From: Pyxicephalus adspersus
Lineage: Eukaryota > Chordata > Amphibia > Anura > Pyxicephalidae
Assembly: GCF_032062135.1 (NCBI RefSeq)
Contig: NC_092861.1
Location: 140,099,288-140,163,287 of the forward strand
Length of the DNA: 64,000 bases
Reading direction: 5' to 3'
In this document: piece by piece, positions 63,793-64,000 of the stretch
How the letters are laid out: each line of letters starts with the position of its first letter
Position numbering within the stretch: position 1 is the first letter of the stretch
The notes under the pieces: model-generated
Seen by the model: only the letters and a program-made list of their open reading frames with translations
Told to the model about the DNA's origin: nothing
Databases searched by the model: none
Translations under genes and position numbers: made by a program

Positions 63793-64000
63793 ACCTTATT
63801 TATTAAGGCTCTCCAACTGTTGCTGGAGAAGGTAGACATTTGGAGGAGAACTTGGGTGATCCAGCAAACCTGGAATTATTTCCTAAATATCATTTGCTAT
63901 TAGTTGGCAAATGTTTTCAATCCAACCAAGGTTTGGGTCAACAAGGTTTTCCTATGATAGTTTATTGTCCTTATCCTTGGAGATCTTTATTAAATCGGGC
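63793..64000. mobile_element. Palindromic MITE, family P1, copy H (at window edge)
   Basis: The left arm (TTATTTATTAAGGCTCTCCA) and right arm (GGAGATCTTTATTAAATCGG) are recognisable, with a diverged centre. The last bases may lie outside the window. Confidence 0.7.

Larger units (their letters stand above)
33401..64000. other. 5' intergenic region without an intact gene
   Basis: Upstream of PKDCC on the minus strand. Only repeats, one LINE fragment and one retropseudogene were recognised. Long stretches (33400-36080, 36360-38510, 40010-41290, 42700-44980, 48254-49300, 49440-52100, 54400-55900, 58140-60020 and 61120-62000) have no feature that I can support. A long gene-poor region upstream of PKDCC agrees with what I recall of the mammalian locus, where regulatory elements may reside. 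Confidence 0.6.

Overview
This is vertebrate nuclear DNA, most likely from a neobatrachian (ranid-like) frog. The evidence is A+T-rich sequence, exons split by GT-AG introns, one recognisable vertebrate gene, and many dispersed palindromic MITEs and tRNA-headed SINE-like repeats of a kind I associate with ranoid frogs. The species call is inference. A run of N marks an assembly gap at 24161-24562. No prokaryotic gene, CRISPR array or operon is present.

The only functional gene I can support is PKDCC (VLK, the secreted/Golgi tyrosine kinase of the FAM20-like group), on the minus strand. Five coding exons are visible: exon 1 at 32308-32955, exon 2 at 13155-13277, exon 3 at 12486-12757, exon 4 at 9907-9986 and exon 5 at 8541-8648. 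The splice phases agree and give about 410 N-terminal residues. The last roughly 80 codons were not found and probably lie left of position 1. Intron 1 is about 19.0 kb, introns 2-4 are 397, 2499 and 1258 bp, and intron 5 is at least 8.5 kb.

Region by region: 1-8540 is intron 5 or 3' flank with SINE/MITE fragments. 8541-13277 holds exons 5-2 and a 500-bp polypurine tract in intron 4. 13278-32307 is intron 1, with MITEs, a three-copy 210-bp tandem repeat, a 39-bp-period minisatellite, the gap and some unique blocks that could be regulatory. 32308-33400 is exon 1 and the promoter region. 33400-64000 is 5' intergenic DNA without an intact gene; it holds an intronless, decayed GAMT retrocopy (52106-52860, minus), a 5'-truncated LINE with a 12-bp target-site duplication (47671-48241), a hAT-type MITE with an 8-bp target-site duplication (39784-40001), several families of palindromic MITEs, and minisatellites.

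I found no evidence for a novel multi-gene system. The most informative non-routine objects are the GAMT retropseudogene, the in-frame 39-bp minisatellite, the intron-4 polypurine tract and the nested or abutting MITE insertions.
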